From Solirubrobacter taibaiensis (lineage in GTDB: Bacteria > Actinomycetota > Thermoleophilia > Solirubrobacterales > Solirubrobacteraceae): a DNA stretch of 44,431 nt. The position numbers and the translations under genes were made by a program. The stretch spans positions 1-44,431 of the forward strand of contig JAPDDQ010000054.1 of the NCBI GenBank assembly GCA_027587225.1, given 5' to 3'. This document shows, in pieces, positions 23,633 through 31,230 of this stretch. Below the pieces are notes generated by a model. It made no database searches. It was given only the letters and a program-made list of their open reading frames with translations, and was not told the origin of the DNA. The first letter of the stretch is position 1. Each line of letters starts with the position of its first letter.

Positions 23633-25195
23633 ATGCCCACGTACCTGACTCCCGGCGTTTACGTCGAGGAAGTCCCGTCCGCGAACAAGCCGATCGAGGG
23701 CGTGAGCACGTCGATCGCTGCGTTCGTGGGCCTGGCCCCGGGCGGGCCGGTCAATACGCCGATGCGGATCTCGAACTGGACCCAGTTCTCGAAGATCTAC
23801 GGCGACCCGAACGAGCCCGACAACGGGCCGTTCATGGATGGCGCGTTCCTCGCGCACAGCGTCTACGGCTTCTTCCAGAACGGCGGCACGACCTGCTGGA
23901 TCGTGCGCGTCGGCGAGGACGGCAGCACCAACGGTCGCGGCCCGGTGCCGCGCGCCGCGCTGCCGGCTGCCACCGACGCCTCCGTCGAGGCGTTCGCGGC
24001 GGTCGCGCTCAACGCCGGCAAGGAAGAGGTCACCGTCGAGGTGACCGAAGAGCCGACGGCCGGCGAAGGCGCCGACAAGACCTACACGGTCAAGGTCTCG
24101 CAGGGTTCCGCGAACGAGGAGTTCACGGGCCTGTCGACCAAGAAGGGCCGCACGAACCTGGCCACCAAGGTCAACGCGCAGTCCAAGCTGATCAAGATCG
24201 AGGAGACCGGCGCGGCGCTGCCGGACGCCCAGCGCGTCCCGGCGACCGGCCTCTTCAAGCTGTCGGCCCCGTCGATCGACCCGTCCAAGGTCGAGGGCAC
24301 GCACTTCGCGGGCGACGTCGCCCGGCGCAAGGGCCTCGGCGGCCTCGCCGCCGTCGACGAGATCACCATGCTCGTCGCGCCGGACATCGTCAACCTGATC
24401 GGCGACGACGGCGACGACACGTCCTTCCGTGACCTCCAGGGCAAGATGATCGCCCACGCCGAGGGCTCGGGCGACCGTATGGCCATCCTCGACACCCCGC
24501 CCGACCTGCTTCCGCAGGACGTGCTCGAGTGGCGCCTGAACACCGCCGGCTACGACTCGAAGTTCGCGGCGCTGTACTACCCCTGGATCGAGGTCCAGAA
24601 CCCGCTGACCAACAAGCCGATGATGGTTCCGCCGTCCGGCCACATGGCCGGCCTGTGGTGCCGCGTCGACGGCACGCGCGGCGTGCACAAGGCTCCGGCC
24701 AACGAGGTCGCGCTCGGCGCCAACGGCCTGGGCTTCCAGGTCACGCACGCTGAGCAGGGCGGCCTGAACAAGGTCGGCATCAACTGCATCCGCGCCTTCC
24801 CGGGCCGCGGCATCCGCGTCTGGGGCGCCCGCACGCTCTCGAGCGATCCGGAGTGGCGCTACATCAACGTCCGCCGGCTCTTCAACTTCGTGAGCGAGTC
24901 GATCATGGAGGGCACGCAGTGGAGCGTGTTCGAGCCCAACGACGAGAAGCTGTGGATTCAGCTTCGGATCGCGGCGGAGAACTTCCTCACCCGCGTGTGG
25001 AACGACGGAGCCCTGTTCGGCTCCACGCCGTCGCAGGCGTTCTACGTCAAGTGCGACTCTGAGACCAACCCGCCTGAGGTCATCGAGGCCGGCCAGGTCA
25101 TCTGTGAGATCGGCATCGCGCCGGTCAAGCCCGCCGAGTTCGTCGTCTTCCGCCTGTCGCAGTTCAGCGGCGGCGAAGGCTCGTCCATCAGCTAG
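23633..25195 (+). CDS. Contractile tail sheath protein
   Basis: 520 residues. Starts with the sheath signature PTYLTPGVYVEEVPSANKPIEGVSTSIAAFVG. The core fold continues with SVYGFFQNGGTTCWIVRVG and the C-terminal domain (SSDPEWRYINVRRLFNFVSESI, WNDGALFGSTPSQAFYVKCD, EIGIAPVKPAEFVVFRLSQ), which contains the C-terminal strand that meshes subunits together. Residues ~105-235 are an inserted beta-rich domain exposed on the particle surface in Afp/PVC-type sheaths. There is one sheath gene here, whereas PVC/Afp have three. It contracts to drive the tube through a membrane. Immediately upstream of the tube gene. Confidence 0.97.
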   Translation: MPTYLTPGVYVEEVPSANKPIEGVSTSIAAFVGLAPGGPVNTPMRISNWTQFSKIYGDPNEPDNGPFMDGAFLAHSVYGFFQNGGTTCWIVRVGEDGSTNGRGPVPRAALPAATDASVEAFAAVALNAGKEEVTVEVTEEPTAGEGADKTYTVKVSQGSANEEFTGLSTKKGRTNLATKVNAQSKLIKIEETGAALPDAQRVPATGLFKLSAPSIDPSKVEGTHFAGDVARRKGLGGLAAVDEITMLVAPDIVNLIGDDGDDTSFRDLQGKMIAHAEGSGDRMAILDTPPDLLPQDVLEWRLNTAGYDSKFAALYYPWIEVQNPLTNKPMMVPPSGHMAGLWCRVDGTRGVHKAPANEVALGANGLGFQVTHAEQGGLNKVGINCIRAFPGRGIRVWGARTLSSDPEWRYINVRRLFNFVSESIMEGTQWSVFEPNDEKLWIQLRIAAENFLTRVWNDGALFGSTPSQAFYVKCDSETNPPEVIEAGQVICEIGIAPVKPAEFVVFRLSQFSGGEGSSIS

Positions 25196-25229
25196 TCACG
25201 TCGGTAACTGAACGAAAGGACTGACCGGT

Positions 25230-25676
25230 ATGCCGGCCAATGACAAGGAAGCACACGTCCCGATTTGGTTCACCCTGTCCATCGGCGGTGCCGAGGCAGC
25301 GGGGTTCTTCAAGGAGGCGACGGGCTTCGACTCTGAGTCCGAGGTCACCGAGATCAAGCGGTCGCTCCCGAACGGGCGCACCGACGTGATCAAGGCGATG
25401 GGCAACACCAAGTGGGGCGACATCGAGCTCAAGCGCGGAATCGATCAGGACAAGTCACTCTGGGAGTGGCGGAAGATGATCATCGACGGCAAGCTCAAGG
25501 AAGCCCGCAAGGACTGCACCATCACGATGATGGACTACGAGCTCAAGCCCGTCGTGACGTACTCCATCATCAACGCGTGGCCCAAGAAGTACACGGGCGT
25601 GGGCCTGAAGGCGGACTCCAACGAGGTCGCCGTCGAGGGCATCACGCTCTGCCACGAGGGCTTCGAGATCAAGTAG
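25230..25676 (+). CDS. Inner tube protein (gp19/Pvc1-like)
   Basis: 148 residues, the usual length of the tube family. Motifs: WFTLSIGGAEAAGFFKEATGFDSESEVTEIK, the WGDIELKRGIDQDKSLWEWRK loop and a terminal strand NEVAVEGITLCHEGFEI. It forms stacked hexameric rings of the tube that is expelled on contraction. The ribosome binding site AAAGGA lies ahead of the ATG. It follows the sheath by 34 bases. A paralogue lies at 30111. Confidence 0.96.
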   Translation: MPANDKEAHVPIWFTLSIGGAEAAGFFKEATGFDSESEVTEIKRSLPNGRTDVIKAMGNTKWGDIELKRGIDQDKSLWEWRKMIIDGKLKEARKDCTITMMDYELKPVVTYSIINAWPKKYTGVGLKADSNEVAVEGITLCHEGFEIK

Positions 25677-25698
25677 CTGGAGGACCAGGCAAACGCCT

Positions 25699-26073
25699 AT
25701 GAAGTCGGAGTACGCGTTCACGCTCCCCCGGGGGCTCGTCGACAGCGCAGGTGGCGTCCATCGCGACGGCACCATGCGGCTGGCGACGGCCCGCGACGAG
25801 ATCGAGCCGCTGCGGTCCGTCGAGGTACGCCAGAACGAGGCGTACCTGACGGTCCTGCTGCTGGCTCGGACCGTCACCCGGATCGGGGACTTCACCGAGA
25901 TCACCCCCGAACTGGTCGAGAGCCTGTTCGCCTCCGACTTCGACCACCTCCAGCGCCTCTACGAGCGGATCAATTCCGACGGAGAAGCGGTGGGGGTGGT
26001 GGCCTGCCCGGCCTGCTCCAATGCGTTTGAAGTTGACCTCACGGAGATAGAGGACGGGCGCCTGGGGGAATGA
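25699..26073 (+). CDS. T4-baseplate-type assembly chaperone-like protein
   Basis: 124 residues. The arrangement resembles the family related to T4 baseplate hub assembly proteins: an N-terminal FTLPRGLVDSAGGVHRDGTMRLATA segment, a helical middle with RTVTRIGDF and LFASDFDHLQRLYERIN, and a C-terminal CPACSNAFEVDL with a CxxC pair. Such proteins are found in many eCIS loci between tube genes and probably assist baseplate or tube loading. The stop overlaps the next small gene by 4 bases (ATGA), implying coupled translation. Family assignment is by pattern only. Confidence 0.72.
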   Translation: MKSEYAFTLPRGLVDSAGGVHRDGTMRLATARDEIEPLRSVEVRQNEAYLTVLLLARTVTRIGDFTEITPELVESLFASDFDHLQRLYERINSDGEAVGVVACPACSNAFEVDLTEIEDGRLGE

Positions 26074-26225
26074 GTCGGCCGTCCCCTCCTGAACTTCTGG
26101 AGGAGACGGCCCGCCTCGCGTATCACTTCCACTGGCCGCTCGACACAATTTTGGACCTGGAACACGCTGACCGGCGCAAGTTCCTGAGCGAGGCCGACGC
26201 ACTCGCCTATCCCTACGAGGACTGA
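26070..26225 (+). CDS. Small DUF6760-like eCIS protein (51 residues)
   Basis: A short gene that is easily missed. It starts at an ATGA overlap with the previous stop and ends 5 bases before the next start. The 51 residues contain LLEETARLAYHFHWPLDTIL and LDLEHADRRKFLSEADAL, with the HFHW and L-E-H-x-x-R-R-K-F pattern of the DUF6760 family found in contractile injection loci. Small proteins of this size are conserved in Afp/PVC-type systems and probably act in baseplate or tube assembly; the exact role is unknown. Confidence 0.8.
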   Translation: MSRPSPPELLEETARLAYHFHWPLDTILDLEHADRRKFLSEADALAYPYED

Positions 26226-26230
26226 ACCGT

Positions 26231-29200
26231 ATGGCCGACGACACCCCGCCCCAGAAGCGCCCACCCGTGAAGATGGGGCTGCGCGTCGTCGCGCGTCACA
26301 GCGCCGGCCGTCACGGCGGCCGGGCCTTGGCGCGTGACGTGACGGAGGCCCGCGCGCCGAAGCACCTCGCCGCGTCCACGCGGCTCTCGCGGCACCCCGA
26401 CGAGGAGGCCGCCCCCGAGACTTACGCGCCTGTCGCTGCGCCCGCGCCTCCGGTCCCGCCGGTTGTGGCGCGCGAGGCTGCGGCGCCCGCGGCTCCGCCC
26501 CCCGCTGCTGCTGCCGCCGCGCCCGCCGCCCCGGCCGAGGCCGCCGCTCCCGCCGCGAACACGCCCGATTGGCAGAAGGCCGGCATGAGCCCCTTCGCCG
26601 CCCAGTGGCTGTTCGGCGACGGCGCCGTCGCGGACGACCTGGTGCCGATGAGCGTCGCCGAGAAGATGCCCGAGCCGTCGAAGGAGCAGCGCATCGCCCG
26701 CTTCCTCGCCCGTGGCGGCCTCGAGCGCTCCCGCGGCGCCCGGATCGTCGAGGGCGCCGGCTCCGGCAACCCGCTTTCCTCCGACGAGCTCGGCCTCGAC
26801 TCCAGCGAAGAGGGCGACTCAGACGCGTCCCCGAAGCGCCTGTCGCGCAAGCCGCTGGACGCCGCCCCGTCGGACCCGCCCGCCCCCGCCGACCCGGCGC
26901 CCCCGAGCGTGGACGCGCCGTCTGCGTCAGCCCCGGCCTCCATCGCGCGCACGCCTGCCGACGCGCCGTCATCGCCGCCGGCCACCTCGTCCGCCCCGGC
27001 TTCCATCGCGCGCACGCCCGCCGACCCCGCGCCGTCTTCACCCACACCGACGTCGGCCCCGGCCTCGATCGCGCGCACCCCGGCCGACCCGAAGCCTTCG
27101 TCTGCGCCGGCCTCGATCGCGCGCACGCCCGCCGACCCTGCGCCGGCTTCGCCCAAGCCCTCGTCGGGCCCGGCCTCCGTCGCGCGCACGCCCGCCGACC
27201 CCGCGCCGGCTTCGCCCACGCCCTCGTCGGGCCCGGCCTCGATCGCGCGCACGCCCGCCGACCCCGCGCCGGCTTCGCCCACAACCACGTCGGGCCCGGC
27301 GTCCATCGCGCGTACCCCGGCTGACGACGCACCGTCTTCGCCCATGCCCTCGTCGGGCCCGGCGTCCGTGGCCCGCACCCCGGCCGACGCGCCCTCGCCG
27401 GCACCCGCCACCTCGTCGGCCCCGGCCTCGGAACCGCCGTCCTCGTCGCCCGCCACTTCGTCGACCCCGGCCTCCATCGCGCGCACCCCCGCCGATGACG
27501 CGCCCGAGCCTTCGCCGGCCCCGGCGTCCATCGCGCGCACCCCAGCCGACGATGCCTCCGCGCCCTCGTCCGCGCCCGCCCCGGCGACGCCCTCGTCGAG
27601 CCCGGCGTCCGTGGCCCGTACCCCGGCCGACACGCCTTCGTCGCCGCCCGCGACCTCGTCCGCGCCGGCCTCGAGCGCCTCGTCGCCGACGCCGTCCGGG
27701 CCGGTCAAGCTGGCGCGGAAGGCCGTGACCGAGCCCGAGACGCCCGCGCGGCCGGTGATGAAGGTCGCCCGCGTGACCGCTCCCGCGCCGCCGCCGGTGG
27801 TGCCCGTCGACCCGACGCCCGCCCCGGCCGCCGTCAGCGCGCCCGCTCCAGCGGCCGAGGCGCCCGCGCCCGAGGCCGAGTCCGAGGAGCCGCAGCGCCG
27901 CGGGATCTTCCGGCGCTTCATGGACGTGGTGAGCGGCGCCGAACCAGCCACCGTCGCGCGCTCCGCCGCCGACGACGCGCCCGCGACCGACGAGCCGACG
28001 CTCGCACGCACGGAGGAACCGGCCGCGACGGCGCCGCCCAACGCCCCAATGCCCCCGACGCTCGCGCGCACGGCCGCACCGGCACAGCCGACCCTCGCGC
28101 GCGCCGCGCAGCCGTCGCCGGCCGCGACGAGCCAGCCCACCCTTGCGCGCCGCGCGGAGCCCACCCCCGCGGCCACGCAGCCCACCCTCGCCCGGACCGC
28201 GCAGCCCGCGCCCGCCGCGAGCCAGCCGACGCTCGCTCGCTCCGCGGACTCGGCGCAGCCGACCCTCGCGCGGCAGGCCGATCTGGCGCCGCCCGCGGAG
28301 TCCGAGGAGGACGCGACGGAGACCGAGGAGCCGACGGTGGCGCGTAGCCCGCAGGGCGATGCGGCGTCGCCGGCCGTCGCCCCCACGGCGCCGGATGAGA
28401 CGCCGAGCGCCCCGGCCGACCAGCCGACGCTCGCCCGATCCACGCAGGACGAGGAGTCGTCGCCCGCCACCGATCAGCCGATCGAGACGTCGACGCCGAA
28501 GCGGCTCGCCCGACTGTCGTCGAAGCCGCCTGCCATCGCCCGTACGCCGCAGCCCGCTCCGACGTCGGCTACGCAAGACACGTCCGCGGGGGCAACGCCC
28601 GCGCAGGACGCGCCCGCGCAGCCGACGCTCGCGCGCTCCGCGCAGGACACGCCGGCGCCGACACTCGCCCGCGCGGTCGAGGACGCACCGGACGAGCCCA
28701 CGCTCGCCGGCGGCGCGCAGGACGCGCCGGCGCAGCCGTCCCTCGCGCGCTCCGCGCAGGACGGTCCGACGACCGCGGCGGACCACACGCCCGCTGAGGC
28801 GACGCCGGCCGCGCAGGACCCGCCGCAGCCGACGCTCGCGCGCGCCGCGCAGGACACGCCGCCGCAGTCCGCCCTCGCGCGCGCCGCGCAGGACACGCCG
28901 GCGCAGCCGACACTCGCCCGCGCCGCGCAGGACACGTCCGCGCAGCCGACACTCGCCCGCTCCGCGCAGGACACGCCCCAGCCCACGGTCGCCCGCTCCG
29001 CGCAGGACACGCCCGCGCAGCCCACGGTCGCCCGCTCCGCCCAGGACACACCCGCGCAGCCCACGGTCGCCCGCTCCGCGCAAGACACGCCGCAGCCCAC
29101 GCTCGCTCGCGCCGCTCAGGACACGCCGGCGCAGCCGACACTCGCCCGCGCCGCCCAGGACACGCCGGCGCAGCCCACGCTCGCCCGCGCCGCCCAGGAC

Positions 29201-30100
29201 ACGCCGGCGCAGCCGACACTCGCCCGCGCCGCGCAGGACACGCCCACGCGGCCCACGGTCGCCCGCTCCGCGCAGGACACCCCCGCACGGCCCACGGTCG
29301 CTCGCTCGGCGCAGGACACGCCCACGCCCGCCCGCGCCGCGCAGGACGGTCCGACGACCGCGGCGGCGGGCGCGGACGCGGGCGCGACGCTCGCTCGCGC
29401 CGCCCAGGACACGCCCGCCGCGCCCACGCTCGCGCGGGCCGTCGAGCCGGCATCCGCGCCGACGACCGCCGAAGGGCTCACCCCCGCGGCGTTCACAGGC
29501 GCGCCGTCGATCGCTCGCGCGGCGTACGAGTCCGCACTCCCGACGCCCGCCCCGACGCTCGCGCGCTCGACGGCGACCGGGGCCGCGCCGCTGGCGCTCG
29601 CCTCGAAGGCGCCGGAGCCGCCCACGGCGAACAAGCGGATCGCCGCGCGCGCAGCCGCTGCTGCTGCCGCCGCGCCCGCGACGGCCCCGCAGTTCGACCA
29701 GCGGCCGAACCTCGAACTGGTCCAGGACACGCCGCAGATCGCGCGCAGCGCCGCGGAGCGCCTCGCGGACGCGACGGGCGGCTCGATCAGCCACGACGGC
29801 GAGTCCGGCCTGCGCAGCGTGACCTTCCCGGCCCCCGGTGAGGCCGACGACGCCGCTCCGCACCTTTCGCAGGCCCCGTTCACGATCTCACGCGAACTGG
29901 CCGACCCGGCCCCGGCCTCGGCGCCCGCCGAAGCCCCCGCCTCACCGGGCGGAAGCGCGAAGCCCGGCGACAGCCCCGAAACCGCCCAAGAAGAGGCCCA
30001 TAAGCGCGAGGAGCTGTACGAGTACTTCCTCGACCGCTTCAAGCGCGATCTGCTCGCCGAGCGCGAGCAGATGGGCCACCTGATCATCGACAACCCGTAG
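26231..30100 (+). CDS. Giant Pro/Ala/Thr repeat protein of the injection system (1289 residues)
   Basis: Almost entirely low-complexity. An N-terminal conserved part (1-60 and 110-185; DWQKAGMSPFAAQWLFGDG and a helical MSVAEKMPEPSKEQRIARFLARGGLER) leads into repeats. Residues 236-~480 hold eleven AS(I/V)ARTPAD units of about 20 residues. A middle zone around 600-700 has QPTLAR(A/T/S) units. Residues 791-1070 hold roughly twenty AQDTPAQPTLARA units of 13 residues. The C-terminus is a charged helix (ELYEYFLDRFKRDLLAERE, then QMGHLIIDNP), a motif seen in eCIS operons. There is no transmembrane or catalytic motif. Its place between tube genes and its length make it a candidate ruler or scaffold; disorder argues against a standard helical tape measure. 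The T-P-A-D units fit FHA-binding motifs. Confidence 0.85.
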   Translation: MADDTPPQKRPPVKMGLRVVARHSAGRHGGRALARDVTEARAPKHLAASTRLSRHPDEEAAPETYAPVAAPAPPVPPVVAREAAAPAAPPPAAAAAAPAAPAEAAAPAANTPDWQKAGMSPFAAQWLFGDGAVADDLVPMSVAEKMPEPSKEQRIARFLARGGLERSRGARIVEGAGSGNPLSSDELGLDSSEEGDSDASPKRLSRKPLDAAPSDPPAPADPAPPSVDAPSASAPASIARTPADAPSSPPATSSAPASIARTPADPAPSSPTPTSAPASIARTPADPKPSSAPASIARTPADPAPASPKPSSGPASVARTPADPAPASPTPSSGPASIARTPADPAPASPTTTSGPASIARTPADDAPSSPMPSSGPASVARTPADAPSPAPATSSAPASEPPSSSPATSSTPASIARTPADDAPEPSPAPASIARTPADDASAPSSAPAPATPSSSPASVARTPADTPSSPPATSSAPASSASSPTPSGPVKLARKAVTEPETPARPVMKVARVTAPAPPPVVPVDPTPAPAAVSAPAPAAEAPAPEAESEEPQRRGIFRRFMDVVSGAEPATVARSAADDAPATDEPTLARTEEPAATAPPNAPMPPTLARTAAPAQPTLARAAQPSPAATSQPTLARRAEPTPAATQPTLARTAQPAPAASQPTLARSADSAQPTLARQADLAPPAESEEDATETEEPTVARSPQGDAASPAVAPTAPDETPSAPADQPTLARSTQDEESSPATDQPIETSTPKRLARLSSKPPAIARTPQPAPTSATQDTSAGATPAQDAPAQPTLARSAQDTPAPTLARAVEDAPDEPTLAGGAQDAPAQPSLARSAQDGPTTAADHTPAEATPAAQDPPQPTLARAAQDTPPQSALARAAQDTPAQPTLARAAQDTSAQPTLARSAQDTPQPTVARSAQDTPAQPTVARSAQDTPAQPTVARSAQDTPQPTLARAAQDTPAQPTLARAAQDTPAQPTLARAAQDTPAQPTLARAAQDTPTRPTVARSAQDTPARPTVARSAQDTPTPARAAQDGPTTAAAGADAGATLARAAQDTPAAPTLARAVEPASAPTTAEGLTPAAFTGAPSIARAAYESALPTPAPTLARSTATGAAPLALASKAPEPPTANKRIAARAAAAAAAAPATAPQFDQRPNLELVQDTPQIARSAAERLADATGGSISHDGESGLRSVTFPAPGEADDAAPHLSQAPFTISRELADPAPASAPAEAPASPGGSAKPGDSPETAQEEAHKREELYEYFLDRFKRDLLAEREQMGHLIIDNP
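26936..27680 (+). repeat. Eleven ARTPAD repeats (about 60-bp period) within the giant protein
   Basis: Tandem in-frame units reading AS(I/V)ARTPAD followed by a variable Pro/Ser/Ala spacer. Eleven copies of T-P-A-D are counted. Spacer length varies, so the array is degenerate rather than a recent perfect expansion. Confidence 0.9.
28601..29440 (+). repeat. AQDTPAQPTLARA repeats (39-bp period)
   Basis: About twenty in-frame units of 13 codons. The best copies, around 29110-29240, are near-identical at DNA level, differing mainly at synonymous positions, which suggests recent expansion by slippage or unequal crossing-over. Confidence 0.9.
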
Positions 30101-30110
30101 CGAGCTGCCC

Positions 30111-30563
30111 ATGCCTCCCTCCAGCGGAACAGCCGACGTCAATCCCCAGGTTCAACACGCGAAGGCCTTCAGCGTGTCGATTCCGACGCTCACGCTCGAG
30201 GTGGGCCTGTTCACGCAGGTCACCGGGATCTCGGCGCAGATCGACGTGATGGAGTACCCGGAGGGCGGCATCAACACGTTCGTGCACCGCCTGCCGACGC
30301 GGATCAAACAGGGGAATATCACGCTCAAGCGCGGCGTCACCAAAGAGAAGGCGCTGCTGCAGTGGTTCCAGTCGACGGTGGTGAAGGTCCAGCCTGCTGA
30401 CCTCTCGATCAACGTGCTGGACGAACTCGGCAACACGATGCAGTCGTGGTCGTTCGCCAACGCCTATCCGGTCAAGTGGACCGGGTCGGACCTCAACGCC
30501 GGCGGAAACGAGTTCATGACGCAATCCCTCGAGATCGCCCACTCGGGCATGAAGGTGATGTAG
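30111..30563 (+). CDS. Second tube-like protein (Pvc5-like, baseplate-proximal)
   Basis: 150 residues of the same gp19 tube family as the gene at 25230 but clearly divergent. Motifs: AFSVSIPTLTLEVGLFTQVTGISAQIDVMEYPEGG, GNITLKRGVTKEKALLQWFQS and a terminal EFMTQSLEIAHSGMKVM. In Afp/PVC a second tube-like protein links the tube to the spike and baseplate, and its position next to the LysM and spike genes fits that role. The ATG is 10 bases after the stop of the giant repeat gene and 4 bases separate it from the next gene. Confidence 0.92.
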   Translation: MPPSSGTADVNPQVQHAKAFSVSIPTLTLEVGLFTQVTGISAQIDVMEYPEGGINTFVHRLPTRIKQGNITLKRGVTKEKALLQWFQSTVVKVQPADLSINVLDELGNTMQSWSFANAYPVKWTGSDLNAGGNEFMTQSLEIAHSGMKVM

Positions 30564-30567
30564 CTCG

Positions 30568-31230
30568 ATGGCCACGACCGCACTCCCACAGAACTTCGTC
30601 CGCGCGTACCTCGAGATCGAGGGCGGCGCGAAGCTCGACTGTTACTTCAACCCGACCGAGTACTCGATCGCGAAGACGAACACCTGGGAAGCGGAGAAGG
30701 TCAACGGCAAGTCCTCTCCGAACCAGAAGTTCACGAGCGGCAACCCGCGCAAGATGGAGCTGAGCCTCCTCTTCGACCAGACGATGCCGCCGTTCACGAT
30801 GGGCGTGGGCGAGGCGACCGCGCTGCTGCTGGACGCGATGGAGGTCCCGTCGGGCCAGAACGCCGGCACGCCGACCGCGGCTCCGCCGTTCATCACGTTC
30901 GGCTGGGGCAAGCTGAAGTTCAAGGGCGCCTGCACGAGCCTCACCTGCACGTACAAGCTGTTCACGCCTGAGGGCCAGGCGCTGCGCGCCGACGTCAAGC
31001 TCAGCCTGACGCAGACCGGCGAGCCGCCCAAGGGCCAGAACCCGACCACGCGCGCGCAGGCCGGCTTCGGCGTGCATCGCGTCAAGGACGGCGACACGCT
31101 GCCCTCGATCTCGTACTCCTCCTACGGCGACGCGACGGACTGGCGCCGGATCGCGGAGGCGAACGGGATCGACAACCCGTTGCACCTGCGCCGCGGTTCC
31201 TCGCTGTCGCTCCCGAGCATCGAGAACTAG
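30568..31230 (+). CDS. LysM-containing baseplate protein (Pvc7-like)
   Basis: 220 residues. The N-terminal domain begins VRAYLEIEGGAKLDCYFNPTEYSIAK, and TFGWGKLKFKGACTSLTCTYKLF is typical of the Pvc7/Afp7 baseplate family. The C-terminal LysM domain (about 165-218) reads VHRVKDGDTLPSISYSSYGDATDWRRIAEANG ... LRRGSSLSLP. In phage and eCIS baseplates this protein sits around the tube-spike junction; the LysM fold there works as a structural module rather than for wall binding. The stop abuts the ATG of the spike gene directly (TAGATG). Confidence 0.94.
   Translation: MATTALPQNFVRAYLEIEGGAKLDCYFNPTEYSIAKTNTWEAEKVNGKSSPNQKFTSGNPRKMELSLLFDQTMPPFTMGVGEATALLLDAMEVPSGQNAGTPTAAPPFITFGWGKLKFKGACTSLTCTYKLFTPEGQALRADVKLSLTQTGEPPKGQNPTTRAQAGFGVHRVKDGDTLPSISYSSYGDATDWRRIAEANGIDNPLHLRRGSSLSLPSIEN

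Noticed and set aside
28601..29440. CRISPR-like array
   Set aside because: Repeats are contiguous, in frame and without spacers; they encode a 13-residue protein repeat.
26422..29863. Very long minus-strand open frames (up to 941 codons) opposite the giant repeat gene
   Set aside because: They are mirror frames produced by GC-rich repeat codons. They show only Arg/Gly or Ser/Ala low-complexity with no domains, and the plus-strand gene has operon context and conserved ends.
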